The notes beneath the pieces are model-generated. The model searched no databases. It was not told where the DNA came from and saw only the letters and a program-made list of their open reading frames with translations. DNA of 64,000 nucleotides from Thiobacillus sp. (GTDB taxonomy: Bacteria; Pseudomonadota; Gammaproteobacteria; Burkholderiales; Thiobacillaceae), in contig JAUXVT010000024.1 of the NCBI GenBank assembly GCA_030680405.1, positions 1 to 64,000 of the forward strand, written 5' to 3'. Positions 28,936 through 38,766 of the stretch are shown piece by piece. Position numbers and translations under genes: made by a program. Each line of letters begins with the position of its first letter. The first letter of the stretch is position 1.

Positions 28936-30204
28936 CTACTCGGAATACCCGCCCCCGTTACGATACCCCTCGCGAGCGTAATACCGGACGTCTCCCAGTG
29001 GAAGTACGACGAGCCCGCCTTCCGTGACGTGATAGCCGACCGCGCGGTCGCGTTCGTGGTCGTAGCCGATCTGTGAGCCGGGCGCGATCGCGTTATGCCG
29101 GTCGATGATCGCATGACGCAGCCTGGCGCCGGCGCCGATGCGCACATAGTCCATGATCACACAATCCTCGATCTGCGCCCCCGGCTCGACCACCACTTCG
29201 CGACGCAGGAGCGAATTGCGTATTGTCGCGTCGCTCACGATGGTCGCCGCACCCAGCAGCACATTGTCGAGCTCGCCGCGAATCACCCGCGCGGTCGGGC
29301 CCTGATAATGACTGGAAAAAATCGGCCATTGCGGATTGAAAGCGTCGAAGCACGGCTCAATGCCGAGCACATCCATATGCGCCGCGAAATAGGTGTCCAG
29401 TGTTCCCACATCGCGCCAATAGCCCGCTTCCTCATAAGGCTTGGTGCCAGGCACCACGTTGGTTGCAAAGTCGTAGGCAAACACCCGATCGGTCTTCGAC
29501 AGACGCGGCAACACATGGTGACCGAAATCCGTCTCGCCGCGCTGGTGCGCCTCCTCCAGTGCTGTCCTCAGCAGGTCCGCATTGAACAGATAATTCCCCA
29601 TCGATGCGTAAGCGCGCTGCGGATCGTTCGGCATCGGCTTCGCCTGTGCGGGTTTCTCCTGAAAGCCGTGGATTCTTCCCGCCACATCGGTTTCGAGGAT
29701 GCCGAAGCTGGAAGCCTGATCGAGGGGAACCGGCAGCGCGGCCACCGTGACATCCGCCTCGTTCTCGCAATGAAAGCGCACCATCTGCCGCACATCCATG
29801 CGATAAATATGGTCCGCACCGAACACCGCCACCAGATCCGGGCGATGCATGTTCATCAGGTTCAGGCTTTGATACACCGCGTCTGCCGTGCCGTCGAACT
29901 GCATATGTTCCTTTGTCATCTGCGGCGGCACCACTGTCACGAACTGCTCGGAGAACAGCGCGGAAACCGTCCACGCCTTGCGGATATGCTCGATGAGCGT
30001 CTGCGGTTTGTATTGCACCAGCAAATAGATGGAACGAATATCGGAGTTCGCCAGATTGCTCAACACGAAATCGACAATGCGGTAGCGGCTTCCAAACGGC
30101 ACCGCCGGTTTGCAGCGGTCTGCCGTCAGGGGCCGCAGGCGCGAACCCTCGCCCCCTGCCATGACAAACGCCATCACTTTTCTTCGTCCCCGTTTCTCAA
30201 GCAT
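28936..30204 (-). CDS. glgC: Glucose-1-phosphate adenylyltransferase (ADP-glucose pyrophosphorylase)
   Basis: A 422-aa enzyme making ADP-glucose for glycogen. The nucleotide-binding start is MAGGEGSRLRPLTADRCKPAVPFG; the glucose-1-phosphate site lies in SSFGILE and FQEKPAQAKPMP; the C-terminal left-handed beta-helix region begins about residue 300. The ATG at 30204 follows GGGAACAGAG. A divergent, decayed glgX start lies 80 bases away, showing a formerly larger glycogen locus. Confidence 0.95.
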   Translation of the reverse strand: MLEKRGRRKVMAFVMAGGEGSRLRPLTADRCKPAVPFGSRYRIVDFVLSNLANSDIRSIYLLVQYKPQTLIEHIRKAWTVSALFSEQFVTVVPPQMTKEHMQFDGTADAVYQSLNLMNMHRPDLVAVFGADHIYRMDVRQMVRFHCENEADVTVAALPVPLDQASSFGILETDVAGRIHGFQEKPAQAKPMPNDPQRAYASMGNYLFNADLLRTALEEAHQRGETDFGHHVLPRLSKTDRVFAYDFATNVVPGTKPYEEAGYWRDVGTLDTYFAAHMDVLGIEPCFDAFNPQWPIFSSHYQGPTARVIRGELDNVLLGAATIVSDATIRNSLLRREVVVEPGAQIEDCVIMDYVRIGAGARLRHAIIDRHNAIAPGSQIGYDHERDRAVGYHVTEGGLVVLPLGDVRYYAREGYRNGGGYSE

Positions 30205-30285
30205 CTCTGTTCCCCATAGCCACTTCCCTGGTCCATGAAATGGCTTATCCCTTTTTATAGTTGACGAAACGATGCAACCACAAAC

Positions 30286-30536
30286 ATGAAAGCTTGGCCC
30301 GGCAACCCCCTACGGGCTCAGTGCCAGTCATGATGGCGACGGGGCGAACGTTTCCCTGTTCTCGGAAGTTGCCCAGCGCGTCGAGCTATGCCTGTTCGAT
30401 GAAGCGGGACGCGAACTCGCGTCGATCTGCCGGCGGTCGCGGACAGTGCTGGCATGGCCATTTGCCGGGCATCGTGCCGGGGCACCGAAACCGGGTTCTG
30501 CGTGAAAGTGACCGACGATAGTCGGGTCGATCTCTT
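30286..30536 (+). pseudogene. glgX: Glycogen debranching enzyme (GlgX) N-terminal remnant
   Basis: From ATG 30286 the frame reads MKAWPGNP, then a +1 shift gives [37 protein letters not shown], the carbohydrate-binding (CBM48) start of GlgX. A further shift gives [11 protein letters not shown], matching the usual WHGyLPGigPGq. Similarity stops near 30535 and the catalytic domain is absent. At least two frameshifts and a large deletion make this a dead gene. It diverges from glgC. Confidence 0.75.
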
Positions 30537-30752
30537 ACTTCAGGTTTTCATGACATGCCACATTAGGCGTTTTGTCACTATGATTGCGCTCGGCATGGCT
30601 CCGGCGTTGCCGGCTGTTTTCAGCCACCCTGCTCCGCTACACGAACCGTGAAAATGAACGACAACAGATTTATTCATCAGAAATCGCCTCAGTCTTGTGA
30701 ACCATGATCCCGGGGGTGCCCCCTTTTTCCGGCAAGCCAGGAAGCGCAGCTC

Positions 30753-31457
30753 ATGACCCGATACCACGGCTTTCTTCTGCTGGCCTTCGTCGCTGTCTGG
30801 ACCTGGGCGGCGATCAAACCCAGGTATCCCCATGACTGGCTTCTGGAGAACTACCTGGTGTTCTTCTTCGTGCCGGTGATCCTGTTGACCGGGCGCTATT
30901 TCAGGCTCTCCAGGCTCTCCTATACCCTGATCACCGCTTTCATGGCGCTGCACGTGGTGGGGTCCCATTTCACCTATGCCGAAGTACCCTTCGGCTATGT
31001 GCTGCAGCGCTGGTTCGAGGCGGATCGCAACATGTACGACCGGCTGGTGCACCTCGCCTTCGGCCTGCTGCTGGCCTACCCCCTGCGCGAGCTCTTGCTG
31101 CGGGTAGCGAAGACCCGCGGAGTGTGGGGCTACGTGCTCCCGGTGGCGATGGCGCTGGCCTTCTCGGCCTTCTACGAAATCATCGAATGGCTGGTGGCTG
31201 TCCGGGTGGACCCCAAGGCGGGCCTGGCATTCCTGGGCGCCCAGGGCGACGTCTGGGATGGCCAGAAGGATATGCTGCTGGCCTTCCTGGGGGCAACGCT
31301 GACCATGCTCATCGTTGCCCTGATCAATTGGCGCTACGATCCGGAATTCAGTGCGGACCTGCGCGCCAGTTTGAAGATCGAGCATGGCGACAAGCCCCTG
31401 GGCGAGGAAGCCTTGCGGGAGATGCTCAAGAACAGGCGCAAGACAGCCCATGATTGA
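30753..31457 (+). CDS. DUF2238 (YjdF-like) membrane protein
   Basis: A 234-aa protein with about six membrane helices and the DUF2238 landmarks HVVGSHFTYAEVPFGYVLQRWF, NMYDRLVHLAFGLLLAYP, FYEIIEWLVA and LGAQGDVWDGQKDML. Conserved His, Asp and Glu in these motifs would sit near the membrane surface and may bind metal, but the function is unknown. It stands alone between the glgX remnant and a region of IS debris. Confidence 0.88.
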   Translation: MTRYHGFLLLAFVAVWTWAAIKPRYPHDWLLENYLVFFFVPVILLTGRYFRLSRLSYTLITAFMALHVVGSHFTYAEVPFGYVLQRWFEADRNMYDRLVHLAFGLLLAYPLRELLLRVAKTRGVWGYVLPVAMALAFSAFYEIIEWLVAVRVDPKAGLAFLGAQGDVWDGQKDMLLAFLGATLTMLIVALINWRYDPEFSADLRASLKIEHGDKPLGEEALREMLKNRRKTAHD

Positions 31458-31976
31458 GCATCATCAACGCGCATTCCAGCCAGTTGAATGGTGTTTGGAA
31501 TTGGCCCGCATGAGCGGGCTGGCTGAGCAGGTACGGATTATCTTGTAGCGCCGGTCGCGGTCCGGATACGTGCTGGGCACCCGCCGTTACTGACCGGAGA
31601 CCGACCATACGCAATCGGCAAATTCGACCCGAACGAGACCTTCAATGCGTATCGGGAAACCGTTGCGACCGGCCGGCCAGTCAGGCATGTGCAGCGCTCT
31701 TAAAAACCACGGTGGAAAGCAGTCGACGAAATAAGCGGAACCTCGTGGATATTCCGCTATGAATGGGGCCTCGGCTGGTGGCCTTCAATTGCGGCCGCGC
31801 CGAATGTGGCAACACGTTTGAGATGCGCTGAACAATTCAGCGATTTATTGAAGGCGAACATGCTCAGCGGAAATTTTTCAGGCGTTGCGATGAAGCGATG
31901 GAAATTTCGCACCATCAGGTCGCGACTGGGTGCATTTCGCGGTTTCATGTTGCCGGTTTTCCCTTCTTCTGCCATC
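31458..31976. other. Noncoding, decayed region
   Basis: About 520 bases between the DUF2238 gene and the IS5 fragment. I find no protein with family features in any frame. The part next to 31976 is probably the 3' noncoding end of the IS, but its terminal repeat could not be fixed. Confidence 0.4.
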
Positions 31977-32222
31977 TTAAGACGCACCTTGGGCGTGGAG
32001 TGCGAACAATCGCCGCTTGGCAATAAGGAGATTGGCCAGGCCGAACAGCGTCATCAACTGCGACGTGTTCCTGGCCAACCCGCGATAACGTGCCTTCTTG
32101 TGCCCGAAGCGGTTCTTCACGATGTGAAACGGGTGCTCAACCCTGGCTCGGACGCTGGCCTTGAGCCGCTCAATCTGCTCGGCCAATCGCCCGCACTCGG
32201 TATCCGGCAGCGCGCGGCGCTT
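31977..32222 (-). pseudogene. IS5-family transposase, C-terminal fragment
   Basis: The minus strand encodes [20 protein letters not shown] followed by [39 protein letters not shown] and [13 protein letters not shown]. This is the well-known C-terminus of IS5-group DDE transposases, including the final Glu region (RARVEHPF). It ends at TAA 31977. Everything upstream of about 32222 is missing: the DNA there encodes an ATP-grasp fragment on the other strand. It is a remnant of an insertion followed by deletion. Confidence 0.82.
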
Positions 32223-32612
32223 GCACTACGGGTGGATGAATTGTGGACGCAACGCCACACCCCGTTCTTCAAACCCGCCTCGGGCTACGGCAGCAAGGCG
32301 GCCTATCGCGGCGATAAACTTACGCGCTGGATGTGGGCAGAAATACTCGCCGGCGATTCCGTGGCACAAGCGATCGCCCCGCCGAGCGAACGTCTGACCC
32401 AGGTGGACGGAGCCGAAGCCGGCCTCAAGCCCGACGTGCGCGCCTGTGCCCATGCATGCGCAATCCAGCTGGTTGCGGCACGGCTGTGCGCAGGGCAGAC
32501 CACCAACTTTCGCACGCCGGGCGGCGGTTTTGCGCCGGTGTTTGTGGTGCCGGAACGGGTCGATGGCACGCTCCAGAATGCGTCGTTGCAGCGTGTCGTG
32601 CTGCGGGACTGA
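32215..32612 (+). pseudogene. ATP-grasp family protein, C-terminal fragment
   Basis: The plus strand reads VDELWTQRHTPFFKPASGYGSKAAYRG, then WAEILAGDSVAQAIAPPSER and LKPDVRACAHACAIQLVAARLCAGQTTNFRTPGGGFAPV. I recognise the circularly permuted ATP-grasp pattern (KPxxGYGSKAAYRGDKLT and GQTTNFRTPGGGFAPV). No start codon and no N-terminal half are present; the frame runs directly into IS5 DNA. It ends at TGA 32612, 38 bases before glgP. Confidence 0.6.
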
Positions 32613-32650
32613 AACCACTTTTTGTTATTACAACTTGCCCAGGCACCAGC

Positions 32651-35176
32651 ATGACCTACACTCCCTGCCCCCCGTTTCCCAGTCTTCCGGAAGAACTCGC
32701 CGCGTTGGCCGAACTCGCGCTGGATCTGCGCTGGTCGTGGAGTCACGCCACCGACATCCTGTGGGAGCGCATCGACCCCGAACTCTGGGCGCTTACCCAC
32801 AACCCCTGGCTGATTCTGCAAAACGCTTCCAGGGATCGCCTTCAGGCACTGGCGGAAGACCGGGATTTCATCGCCAGCCTGCAGGGCCTTGTCGATGCGC
32901 ACCAGGAAATCCTAGCCAGACCCGCCTGGTTTCAGACCGCGTATCCGCAATCAACGCTCGCGCACGTTGCCTATTTCAGCATGGAGTTCGGTCTTTCCGA
33001 ATCGCTGCCCATCTACTCCGGCGGCCTCGGCATCCTCGCCGGCGACTGCCTCAAAACCGCCAGTGATCTGGGCGTGCCGATGATCGGCATCGGCCTGCTC
33101 TGGCAACAGGGCTATTTCCGCCAGAGTCTGGACGAACAGGGCCGCCAGCAGGAATTTTTTCCCTACAACGACCCAGCCCAGCTGCCGCTACTGCCGGTGC
33201 ACGACGAGAACGGCGAGCGTCTGCGCGTGGAGTTGCCGTTCCCCGGCCGCAATGTCATCCTGCGTGCCTGGCAGGTGCGGGTCGGACGGATAAATCTCTA
33301 TCTTCTGGACAGCAACGATCCGCTCAATACGCCGGCTGACCGCGGCATCACCGCCGAGCTCTATGGCGGCGGGTCGGAAATGCGCCTGCTGCAGGAGATA
33401 TGCCTCGGTGTCGGCGGCTGGTCTCTGTTGCGCAGTCTGGGCATCCTTCCCGAGGTTTGCCATCTCAACGAGGGCCATGCGGCCTTCGTTGTTCTCGCCC
33501 GCGCCTGGAGTCACATGCACGATCACGGCAGCGATTTTCGCCGCGCGCTCAATGCCACCCGCGCCGGCAACGTCTTCACCACCCATACCCCCCTCGCCGC
33601 CGGACACGACCGCTTTGCCCCGGCGTTGCTTAAACGCTATACGGAATGGGCGCAGCAAACCTTCGGCATGGAACCCCGCGCGATTCTCGCCCTCGGTCGG
33701 GAAAATCCGGACGATGACAGCGAGCCTTTCAACATGGCCTATCTCGCCATGCGCGGCAGCCTTCTGGTCAACGGCGTAAGTCGTCTGCATGGCTGCGTCA
33801 GCCGCCGCATTTTCCAGCCGCTGTTTCCGCACTGGCCGCAACAGGAGGTGCCGGTCACCCACATTACCAACGGCGTCCATGTACCATCCTGGGACTCGGC
33901 CGAGGCCGACCGCCTGTGGACGGAGACCTGCGGCAAGGCACGCTGGCTCGGCGAACTGCAGCATCACGAAGCGCTCGTGCGCAACCTCCCCGACCAGACC
34001 CTGTGGGATCTCAGCGCCCATGCCCGGCAACGACTCATCGGCTTTGCCCGCGCACGCCTCCAGCGCCAGCTCGCCGCCGTCAACGCATCGGCCGAACGCA
34101 TCGGGCGCGGACATAATGCCCTCGACCCCAACACCTTGACTCTTGGTTTCGCCCGCCGCTTTGCCGCCTACAAGCGACCCAACATGCTCCTCGCCGACCC
34201 GCAACGCCTGTATCGCATCCTCACCCATCCGCTCTATCCGGTGCAGATCATCCTCGCCGGCAAGGCGCACCCGCAGGACGACAAAGGCAAGGCGATGATT
34301 CGCCAGTGGAATGAATTCATCGACAGCCGTCCGGAACTGGCCGGGCACGTGGTGTTTCTGGCCGACTACGACATGCTATGCGCGGAACAACTGGTGCAGG
34401 GCGTGGACCTGTGGATCAATACGCCGCGCCGTCCGTGGGAAGCATGTGGCACCAGCGGCATGAAAACCCTGGTCAACGGCGGCCTCAACCTGTCGGAACT
34501 GGACGGCTGGTGGTCGGAGGCCTATGCGCCGGAACTGGGCTGGGCGCTGGGGGACGGGCTGGAACACAACAGCGATCCCGCGTGGGATGCGGTGGAAGCG
34601 GCAGAACTCTACCGCCTGTTGGAACAGGAGGTGATCCCGCTCTTCTACCACGACCGCGATGCCCAGGGTTGCCCGCGCGGCTGGGTGGCCAAAATGCGTG
34701 CAAGCATGAGCACCCTCACGCCGCGCTTCAGCAGCAACCGCATGTTGCGTGAGTATGTGGAGCAGCTCTACCTGCCCGCCGCCGAGTGCTACGCGGCGCG
34801 CCAGGACCCGGCCATGAGCCAGCGCCTGTGTGCCTGGCAGGATGCCATCGCCCAGCACTGGGGTCGTATTCATTTCGGCGAATTGCGGGTCGACGATGAC
34901 GCCAGCGCATGGCATTTCAGCGTGCCGGTCTATCTCGACGACCTCGACCCTGATTTCGTTGCTGTCGAACTCTATGCCGTGCCGCCAGACGAGGCAGCTG
35001 TCGAACTTCACTGCATGCAGCGGGGTGATCTCTTGAGCGGCGCCGTCAACAGTTTCACTTACAACGTCAGCGTGCCCAAGACCCGGGCAGTCGGTGATTA
35101 CACCCCGCGCATTGTTCCGGCCTTCAACGGCGCGCGGGTGCCGATCGAGGCACGACAGATTCTCTGGTATCGCTGA
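32651..35176 (+). CDS. glgP: Alpha-glucan (glycogen) phosphorylase, GT35, DUF3417-containing type
   Basis: The 841-aa enzyme releases glucose 1-phosphate from glycogen. The N-terminal part (PSLPEELAALAELALDLRWSWSHATDILW) is the DUF3417 segment of the short bacterial type. Then come AYFSMEFGLSESLPIYSGGLGILAGD, ICHLNEGHAAFV-like (VCHLNEGHAAFVVL), THTPLAAGHDRF and the pyridoxal-phosphate region with PWEACGTSGMKTLVNGGLNLSELDGWW. The ATG at 32651 begins the conserved part. With glgC it implies that glycogen is both made and used. Confidence 0.94.
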   Translation: MTYTPCPPFPSLPEELAALAELALDLRWSWSHATDILWERIDPELWALTHNPWLILQNASRDRLQALAEDRDFIASLQGLVDAHQEILARPAWFQTAYPQSTLAHVAYFSMEFGLSESLPIYSGGLGILAGDCLKTASDLGVPMIGIGLLWQQGYFRQSLDEQGRQQEFFPYNDPAQLPLLPVHDENGERLRVELPFPGRNVILRAWQVRVGRINLYLLDSNDPLNTPADRGITAELYGGGSEMRLLQEICLGVGGWSLLRSLGILPEVCHLNEGHAAFVVLARAWSHMHDHGSDFRRALNATRAGNVFTTHTPLAAGHDRFAPALLKRYTEWAQQTFGMEPRAILALGRENPDDDSEPFNMAYLAMRGSLLVNGVSRLHGCVSRRIFQPLFPHWPQQEVPVTHITNGVHVPSWDSAEADRLWTETCGKARWLGELQHHEALVRNLPDQTLWDLSAHARQRLIGFARARLQRQLAAVNASAERIGRGHNALDPNTLTLGFARRFAAYKRPNMLLADPQRLYRILTHPLYPVQIILAGKAHPQDDKGKAMIRQWNEFIDSRPELAGHVVFLADYDMLCAEQLVQGVDLWINTPRRPWEACGTSGMKTLVNGGLNLSELDGWWSEAYAPELGWALGDGLEHNSDPAWDAVEAAELYRLLEQEVIPLFYHDRDAQGCPRGWVAKMRASMSTLTPRFSSNRMLREYVEQLYLPAAECYAARQDPAMSQRLCAWQDAIAQHWGRIHFGELRVDDDASAWHFSVPVYLDDLDPDFVAVELYAVPPDEAAVELHCMQRGDLLSGAVNSFTYNVSVPKTRAVGDYTPRIVPAFNGARVPIEARQILWYR

Positions 35177-35421
35177 CGATGCCGGTTTATGAGCCTGAAG
35201 TTTCATGAAGTCGCGCTATGAGCGCGCAGAACGGGGAATCGTTTACACTTCCAGCACGAAAACCCCGTCAGTTCAGACTATTACTGGTTGGAGTCCGTGA
35301 ATCTGTCGGACACGGCTGACGCCATCGCGACCATTACTTCGGATTAGACAATGACATCCCAACGAATTAGCCTGACCGCCAGCGTTTATCACGCTTTGGT
35401 CGGGCAGAGGGTTTCCTGACG

Positions 35422-37032
35422 ATGTCGCAGACACCCCTCGATAGGCCGGATCAGGCAGCACCCGCAGCGCAAGCCGGACTGTCAGGGCGACAGCAGCTGC
35501 TACTGATAGGCCTGTTCGTTGCCGCCTATGGCCTCAATCTGCTGCTGCCCCGTGATCTCTGGGTGCAGGACGAGGCGCGCTACGGCGAGGTGGTGCGTGA
35601 AATGCTCGCTGGCGGCAACTGGCTGGTGCCGCACCTCGATGGGATGCCGTATCCCGACAAGCCTGCGCTGTATTTCTGGATTGTCGCGGCGGTGGGCAGC
35701 ATCGTAGGCCAGGGTGAAGGGGCATTCCGGCTGGTTTCCACGCTATCTGTGCTGCTTGCCGGGGTGGGGGTGTATCAGCTGGGCAGGGTAATCCATGGGC
35801 GCCAGGGCGGTTATTGGGCATCGATTCTCTTTGGTTCGGCGCTGCTGACGCTGGTTGTCGGGCAGATCGCTCGCATGGATATGCTGCTTGCCGCCACCAC
35901 CGCATTCGCCTGGTTCTGCCTGCAGCGCTTTGATGCCGAGCAGGGCCGCCGCTGGCTGACGGGCTTCTGGGTGCTGTGCGCCCTGTCTTTGGCAATCAAG
36001 GGACCGATTGCCTTGCTGTTTACGCTGGTGCCGGGCCTGCTGTGGATGATGGTCAAACGGGGATTCCCCGGCCTGGTCTCATTGCGGCCGCTGCTGGGTT
36101 TGCTCACGCTTGTTGGCATGGTGCTGGCCTGGATTGCCGCCGTGTATCTGGATGGTCAGGTCGATTATCTCTCGACGATCTGGCACGAGCAGCTGGTCGG
36201 GCGCACGGTGAACTCCTGGAGCCATAAAGAGCCTGTCTATTTTTATATCTTGCTGTTGCCGGTTGTGATCATGCCCTGGATCGGGCCGATACTTCAGGGG
36301 CTGAGCAGCATGATTCGCGAACGTGCTTCAGGTTGGGAGGCCGTGGCAATCTTCGCGGTGCTGCCGCTGATCGGTATTTCACTGATCTCGGGCAAACTGT
36401 TTATCTATCTGGAGCCTTTGGTGCCGGCCTTGTGCGTCGCCGGGGCGATGGCGGCACAGCGTATCAATGGCGAATCGCGAGTGTCTGCATGGTCGACATG
36501 GCCGCCGGCGGTATTCCTGGTTGTGCTTGGTGCGGGCCTGGTCTGGGCATCGAATAAACACCTTGGCGCGGCCGCAGCCCAAGGCGTCTGGATCGGTATC
36601 GGTCTGGTCGTCCTGGGTATCGCCAGCGCGATTGCCGGCCGTCTCTCGGGGAAACGCTGGCTCTACGCGTCGACCGGTATCGCTGTGGTCACTTCATGGC
36701 TCCTGTTGGGCGGCATGTCCAGCGTGCTCAACCCATTTTTCTCGGCCCGCGCACTGGGTGAATCGGTCGCACGCCATGCGCCGGTGGCGCGACCGGTCGG
36801 GCTCATCAATGCCACGCGCGGCATTCTGAATTATTACGCCGGCCGCACCTTCACCGAGGTAAGCCTCGGCGAGGCGGCGGCCTGGCATGCTGCTCATCCT
36901 GATGCGGTGCTCATAATCAAAACCCGTGATCTAGCATCGGCCTTTGGTGAATCTGGCGTACCCGACAGTTGTCGGGTGCATGAAATCTATTCAGTGGAGT
37001 TCAAGCAATATCATGTGGTGGCAGACTGCTGA
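35422..37032 (+). CDS. ArnT-like lipid-linked sugar glycosyltransferase (GT83/PMT type)
   Basis: A 536-aa integral membrane protein with about eleven helices. The first periplasmic loop holds LWVQDEARYGEVVREML, the Asp-Glu pair and Arg typical of ArnT/PMT enzymes, followed by GMPYPDKPALYFW. Such enzymes move a sugar from undecaprenyl phosphate to a lipid or protein acceptor. The 3' end overlaps the next gene (a PAP2 phosphatase that could recycle the lipid carrier) by 20 bases, supporting a shared role. The sugar and acceptor are unknown. Confidence 0.87.
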   Translation: MSQTPLDRPDQAAPAAQAGLSGRQQLLLIGLFVAAYGLNLLLPRDLWVQDEARYGEVVREMLAGGNWLVPHLDGMPYPDKPALYFWIVAAVGSIVGQGEGAFRLVSTLSVLLAGVGVYQLGRVIHGRQGGYWASILFGSALLTLVVGQIARMDMLLAATTAFAWFCLQRFDAEQGRRWLTGFWVLCALSLAIKGPIALLFTLVPGLLWMMVKRGFPGLVSLRPLLGLLTLVGMVLAWIAAVYLDGQVDYLSTIWHEQLVGRTVNSWSHKEPVYFYILLLPVVIMPWIGPILQGLSSMIRERASGWEAVAIFAVLPLIGISLISGKLFIYLEPLVPALCVAGAMAAQRINGESRVSAWSTWPPAVFLVVLGAGLVWASNKHLGAAAAQGVWIGIGLVVLGIASAIAGRLSGKRWLYASTGIAVVTSWLLLGGMSSVLNPFFSARALGESVARHAPVARPVGLINATRGILNYYAGRTFTEVSLGEAAAWHAAHPDAVLIIKTRDLASAFGESGVPDSCRVHEIYSVEFKQYHVVADC

Positions 37033-37720
37033 ATTGCAGCGGCGTATTCGATCGATCCTGTTCCTTTGGGCCGGCTTTGCGGCGGCAGCCTTGCTGTGGA
37101 CGCTGTGTTGCGGCGACCTGGCAGACGTGGCGTTGGTTGCCCGCGCGCCCTGGGTGGTTGCCTTTCACGAGCAGCTGCGCTGGCTCAACGCCTGGAGCAT
37201 GTATCCCTTCTATGTCTTTTTTATCGGGATGCTGCTGTGGGGCTGGCAGCGTCAGCAGCCGCAGTGGCGCCTCCTGAGTTGGGGGTATCTGATTGCACAG
37301 CTGGCTGGGTCGGTGTTGCTGGTGCGCTCCCTCAAGATGCTGATCGGCCATGCCCGCCCAGACTTTAATAATCTCCGTAGCGAACTCGCAGATAGATGGG
37401 TCGGGCCGACGTCGGATGCCTCCTTCCATGGTTTCCCATCAGGACATACGACCGATCTGTTCATCAGTGCGATCTTCCTGTCTGTATTGCTGCCGAAGGC
37501 TTGGATGCGCGGCCTCGTCCTGGCCTTTGCCGCGTTCAATGGTGTGTTGCGCATCGCCTTGGCCAAGCATTACCCGCTCGATGTGCTGGGTGGGGTTCTG
37601 CTGGGCGGGCTGGTGGCGCTGCTGGTCTTGCGTTTCTGGGTTGTGCCACGCCTGCAAGGTTACGAAGTCCGTGCCGCAACAGTGCCCACTGTGAGGGGTA
37701 CCGAGCCGGGGATGATCTGA
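37013..37720 (+). CDS. PAP2-family membrane phosphatase
   Basis: A 235-aa protein with about six helices and the three PAP2 signatures: KMLIGHARPDF, PSGHTTD and RIALAKHYPLDVLGG. Catalytic residues are the His of PSGHT and the His of the third motif. Enzymes of this kind remove phosphate from undecaprenyl pyrophosphate or phosphatidylglycerophosphate. The ATG at 37013 lies within the end of the glycosyltransferase gene, with GGAG 11 bases before it. Confidence 0.88.
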   Translation: MWWQTAELQRRIRSILFLWAGFAAAALLWTLCCGDLADVALVARAPWVVAFHEQLRWLNAWSMYPFYVFFIGMLLWGWQRQQPQWRLLSWGYLIAQLAGSVLLVRSLKMLIGHARPDFNNLRSELADRWVGPTSDASFHGFPSGHTTDLFISAIFLSVLLPKAWMRGLVLAFAAFNGVLRIALAKHYPLDVLGGVLLGGLVALLVLRFWVVPRLQGYEVRAATVPTVRGTEPGMI

Positions 37721-37858
37721 CAATGTGATCCTTGCGGCCAGGGTCCTGGCGTGCAGGAGTTTTGGGCAATGGCTGGCGTCCTTCTTGCCTGACGCTTTAG
37801 ATGGAGGATCGGATACTTCAGCGCAGGCGGTTGGATTTCCCATCCTGCACAGGATTCC

Positions 37859-37993
37859 ATGCTTTTTGTGCTGGCGTTCTGGATGCTTTTTGCGCAGGCG
37901 TTCTGGTTCCAGAACCTGCAATGGGCCTACGCGAAGAAGCTGGTGAACCTTCCCGCCAGCGAATCGGCGGATATCACCGACAACTTCAATTAG
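37859..37993 (+). CDS. Possible 44-aa single-helix membrane peptide
   Basis: ATG 37859, with AGGA five bases upstream, opens a frame coding MLFVLAFWMLFAQAFWFQNL and an acidic tail ending DNFN before TAG. The first 18 residues are an internal duplication (LFVLAFWM then LFAQAFWF) that comes from a tandem repeat in the DNA. It could be a small membrane protein or chance. No homologue is known to me. Confidence 0.35.
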   Translation: MLFVLAFWMLFAQAFWFQNLQWAYAKKLVNLPASESADITDNFN

Positions 37994-38051
37994 GTTTGGC
38001 CGGAGCCACTTCCCTTGACCTTGGTGCTGCGAGTGGGCATCAAATGCCCGC

Positions 38052-38297
38052 CTACGCCTTCGTTTTTGGTTTCCTGCCGGGGCTGGCAGTCGGTGTAAAT
38101 CCCGCTACTCGGCATAGCATCCCTTCAGTTTTCTTGCCATCGATGAATCGCGTTGAGTGACACATGATGATGTCCCCCCTTTTCGACAGTTCCGCTAGAT
38201 AAAGGCGCACGTCAGCTAGCGGGATTCGTGTCGCTGCGGCGATCTCGGTGTCGAGTTGCTCACCTCGTTCTTTCAGATATTTCAGGATTTTCTGCAT
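38052..38297 (-). CDS. Small winged-helix-like DNA-binding protein
   Basis: The 81-aa protein starts at ATG 38297 (MQKILKYLKERGEQLDTEIA). Residues about 1-45 fit a winged helix: a first helix, then TEIAAATRIPLADVRLYLAELSKRGDIIM as the helix-turn-helix and wing. The tail is basic (GRKPKTKA). It resembles FaeA/ArsR-like small regulators in pattern, but no family is certain. It stands alone on the minus strand, and no target site is obvious. Confidence 0.6.
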   Translation of the reverse strand: MQKILKYLKERGEQLDTEIAAATRIPLADVRLYLAELSKRGDIIMCHSTRFIDGKKTEGMLCRVAGFTPTASPGRKPKTKA

Positions 38298-38766
38298 GTC
38301 TGGAACGCCTGATATTTTGGAGTGGAACGGCTTTCGCGGCAAGGTGCCTTTAGACCCCCGCAGTCCAGCCCCATCGCGCAGGCTGTTCACGAAGGTAAAA
38401 AAGTCGGGCGGAAACTGACGAGCGAGCGTTCCCGCCTGGTTCTTCCAACCGTGCCCAATCGAGAGGATAGCCGACATCGGCAAAAGCGAAGGCTGCCATC
38501 TTCACCTAAAACTTTTCCGGGAGTTCAGAAGCGGAATGGTCTGACGCATGGCCTCATTTTTCATCGACATCTTTTTCGATTAACCCTAGTCTGTCACCTG
38601 GTTGCGGCGTGTGGTCGGCAGACACGCTTGGGTGAGACAACTGCGGCAAGACTTGACTCCCGTAAAAACCGCCCTGCAAGGGCATCTGGACGCGTTTCAG
38701 TGACGTGCGCCAAAGGCTTTGTGGGGATTGGCTTTCCCAACAATTATTCATGATACATGGTATTTA
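38298..38766. other. Intergenic region, no gene recognised
   Basis: About 470 bases between the winged-helix gene (minus) and the operator of the ribbon-helix-helix gene (plus). It should hold both divergent promoters. All frames are open only over short, unconvincing stretches. Confidence 0.35.
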
